From the NCBI GenBank assembly GCA_012522535.1, contig JAAYKF010000097.1:1-44730 (forward strand): a stretch of 44,730 nucleotides of DNA, written 5' to 3'. Shown here piece after piece: positions 44,081 through 44,730 of this stretch. The translations under genes were made by a program, and so were the position numbers. This DNA is from Bacteroidales bacterium (lineage in GTDB: Bacteria; Bacteroidota; Bacteroidia; Bacteroidales; WCHB1-69). Within the stretch, counting starts at the first letter, position 1; every line of letters starts with the position of its first letter. The notes below the pieces were generated by a model, which saw only the letters and a list, made by a program, of their open reading frames with translations, searched no databases and had not been told where the DNA came from.

Positions 44081-44730
44081 ATGTCTCAAAACATATTTTC
44101 GTCAATGAGTTTAAAAAACACCAAAAATATTCTCTTAGCTCTTTCGCTGTCGTTTCTCTTTTTGAGTTCATGTTCTACGCAAAAAAATAAATGGGCAAAT
44201 CGGAAATATCATGGCATAACAGCCAAATACAATATACTTTTTAATGGCGAAGAGGCGTACAAAACTGGTATGCGAGAGCTTGCCAAAAAATCTAACGAAA
44301 ATTACACCACCATTCTTCCAGTTTTTCCCAGATATTCTAAAAATGATGCCACTTCCATAGCCCCACACATGGATAGGCTGATTGAAAAAGCAGGAAAAGC
44401 TGTCAAAAAGCACTCAATGTTCATCAAAGGGAAAGAGCATAACAAATATATACCCTACTCCTATTTGATGATGGGCAAAGCATTTTATCATAAGCAAGAT
44501 TATGAAACAGCCCAACGCACATTCAATTTTATTATAAACAACTACAAGGAATACTCCTTGGCAGATGAAGCCAATGTGTGGATGGCACGTACCACCAGCG
44601 AAATGGGTGAAATGACTCGCTCCGACTTGCTGTTTGATGAGTTGAAGTATAAGTTTGATGGTGCTAAAAACAAAAAAGCACTTTTGCTATACAATATGGC
44701 TTATGCCGATTTTATGATAAAAACGGAAGA
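44081..44730 (+). CDS. porW: T9SS / gliding lipoprotein PorW/SprE, 5' part cut by the window edge
   Basis: The frame opens at ATG 44081 (another ATG at 44105) and is still open at 44730, giving at least 216 residues. Hydrophobic residues precede a lipobox, FLFLSSC, and then STQKNKWANRKYHGITAKYN and ILFNGEEAYKTGM follow. This block, close behind the lipidated cysteine, is typical of the PorW/SprE family. TPR-like helices begin at YIPYSYLMMGKAFYHKQDYE. PorW/SprE is an outer-membrane-associated lipoprotein needed for type IX secretion and, in gliding species, motility. The T9SS cargo genes in this window would depend on that machine. The 3' part is not visible. Confidence 0.75.
   Translation, partial: MSQNIFSSMSLKNTKNILLALSLSFLFLSSCSTQKNKWANRKYHGITAKYNILFNGEEAYKTGMRELAKKSNENYTTILPVFPRYSKNDATSIAPHMDRLIEKAGKAVKKHSMFIKGKEHNKYIPYSYLMMGKAFYHKQDYETAQRTFNFIINNYKEYSLADEANVWMARTTSEMGEMTRSDLLFDELKYKFDGAKNKKALLLYNMAYADFMIKTE

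Overview
The window is a low-GC stretch of a Bacteroidota chromosome, most likely of the Bacteroidales type. Support comes from four secreted proteins with type IX secretion (T9SS) C-terminal sorting domains, a T9SS lipoprotein of the PorW/SprE family at the right edge, TAnnTTTG -7 promoter boxes with few Shine-Dalgarno sites, a SAM-II-type leader on metK, and several families of dispersed palindromic repeats. A small clostridial-type ferredoxin fits an anaerobic or microaerobic life, but that is an inference.

Layout. Positions 1-131 hold the tail of a broken transposase. A cobalamin riboswitch (about 684-845) leads a vitamin B12 uptake operon: BtuF lipoprotein, BtuC permease and BtuD ATPase (885-4071). 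Next comes a solitary AAA_14/DUF4143 ATPase (4463-5731). Its promoter region and start codon lie in three 39-40 bp direct repeats, and it is flanked by an 18-bp direct repeat. A compact sugar-nucleotide operon follows (5905-8918): UDP-HexNAc 4-epimerase, GDP-mannose 4,6-dehydratase and GDP-fucose synthase.

Positions 9196-19900 hold a small T9SS cargo protein on the minus strand and a 9.7-kb gene for a 3229-residue modular surface protein. An M20 dipeptidase and a small outer-membrane barrel follow. Then comes a beta-helix T9SS protein interrupted by a single in-frame stop (22289-26314), and another T9SS cargo protein (26333-27601).

From 27.8 kb the content is mostly housekeeping. On the minus strand are ferredoxin, metK, an acyl-CoA synthetase, an aldehyde dehydrogenase and purH. 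groES-groEL are on the plus strand, and an M2/M3-like peptidase lipoprotein is on the minus strand. metG, ffh, folD, a small secreted protein and the start of porW/sprE then run on the plus strand to the right edge.

The genes connect in a few ways. The riboswitch-controlled B12 operon and SAM-controlled metK both concern one-carbon/methionine metabolism, with folD nearby in function. The fucose and HexNAc precursors could feed surface polysaccharide, including the glycans to which T9SS cargo is often anchored. I see no CRISPR array, tRNA, rRNA, prophage or recognisable defence island. The least ordinary observations are the nonsense-split surface gene, the promoter-containing repeats at the ATPase gene, the 18-bp duplication that doubles the groES start codon, the SAM-II element far upstream of the metK start, and palindromic repeats whose arms covary between copies.
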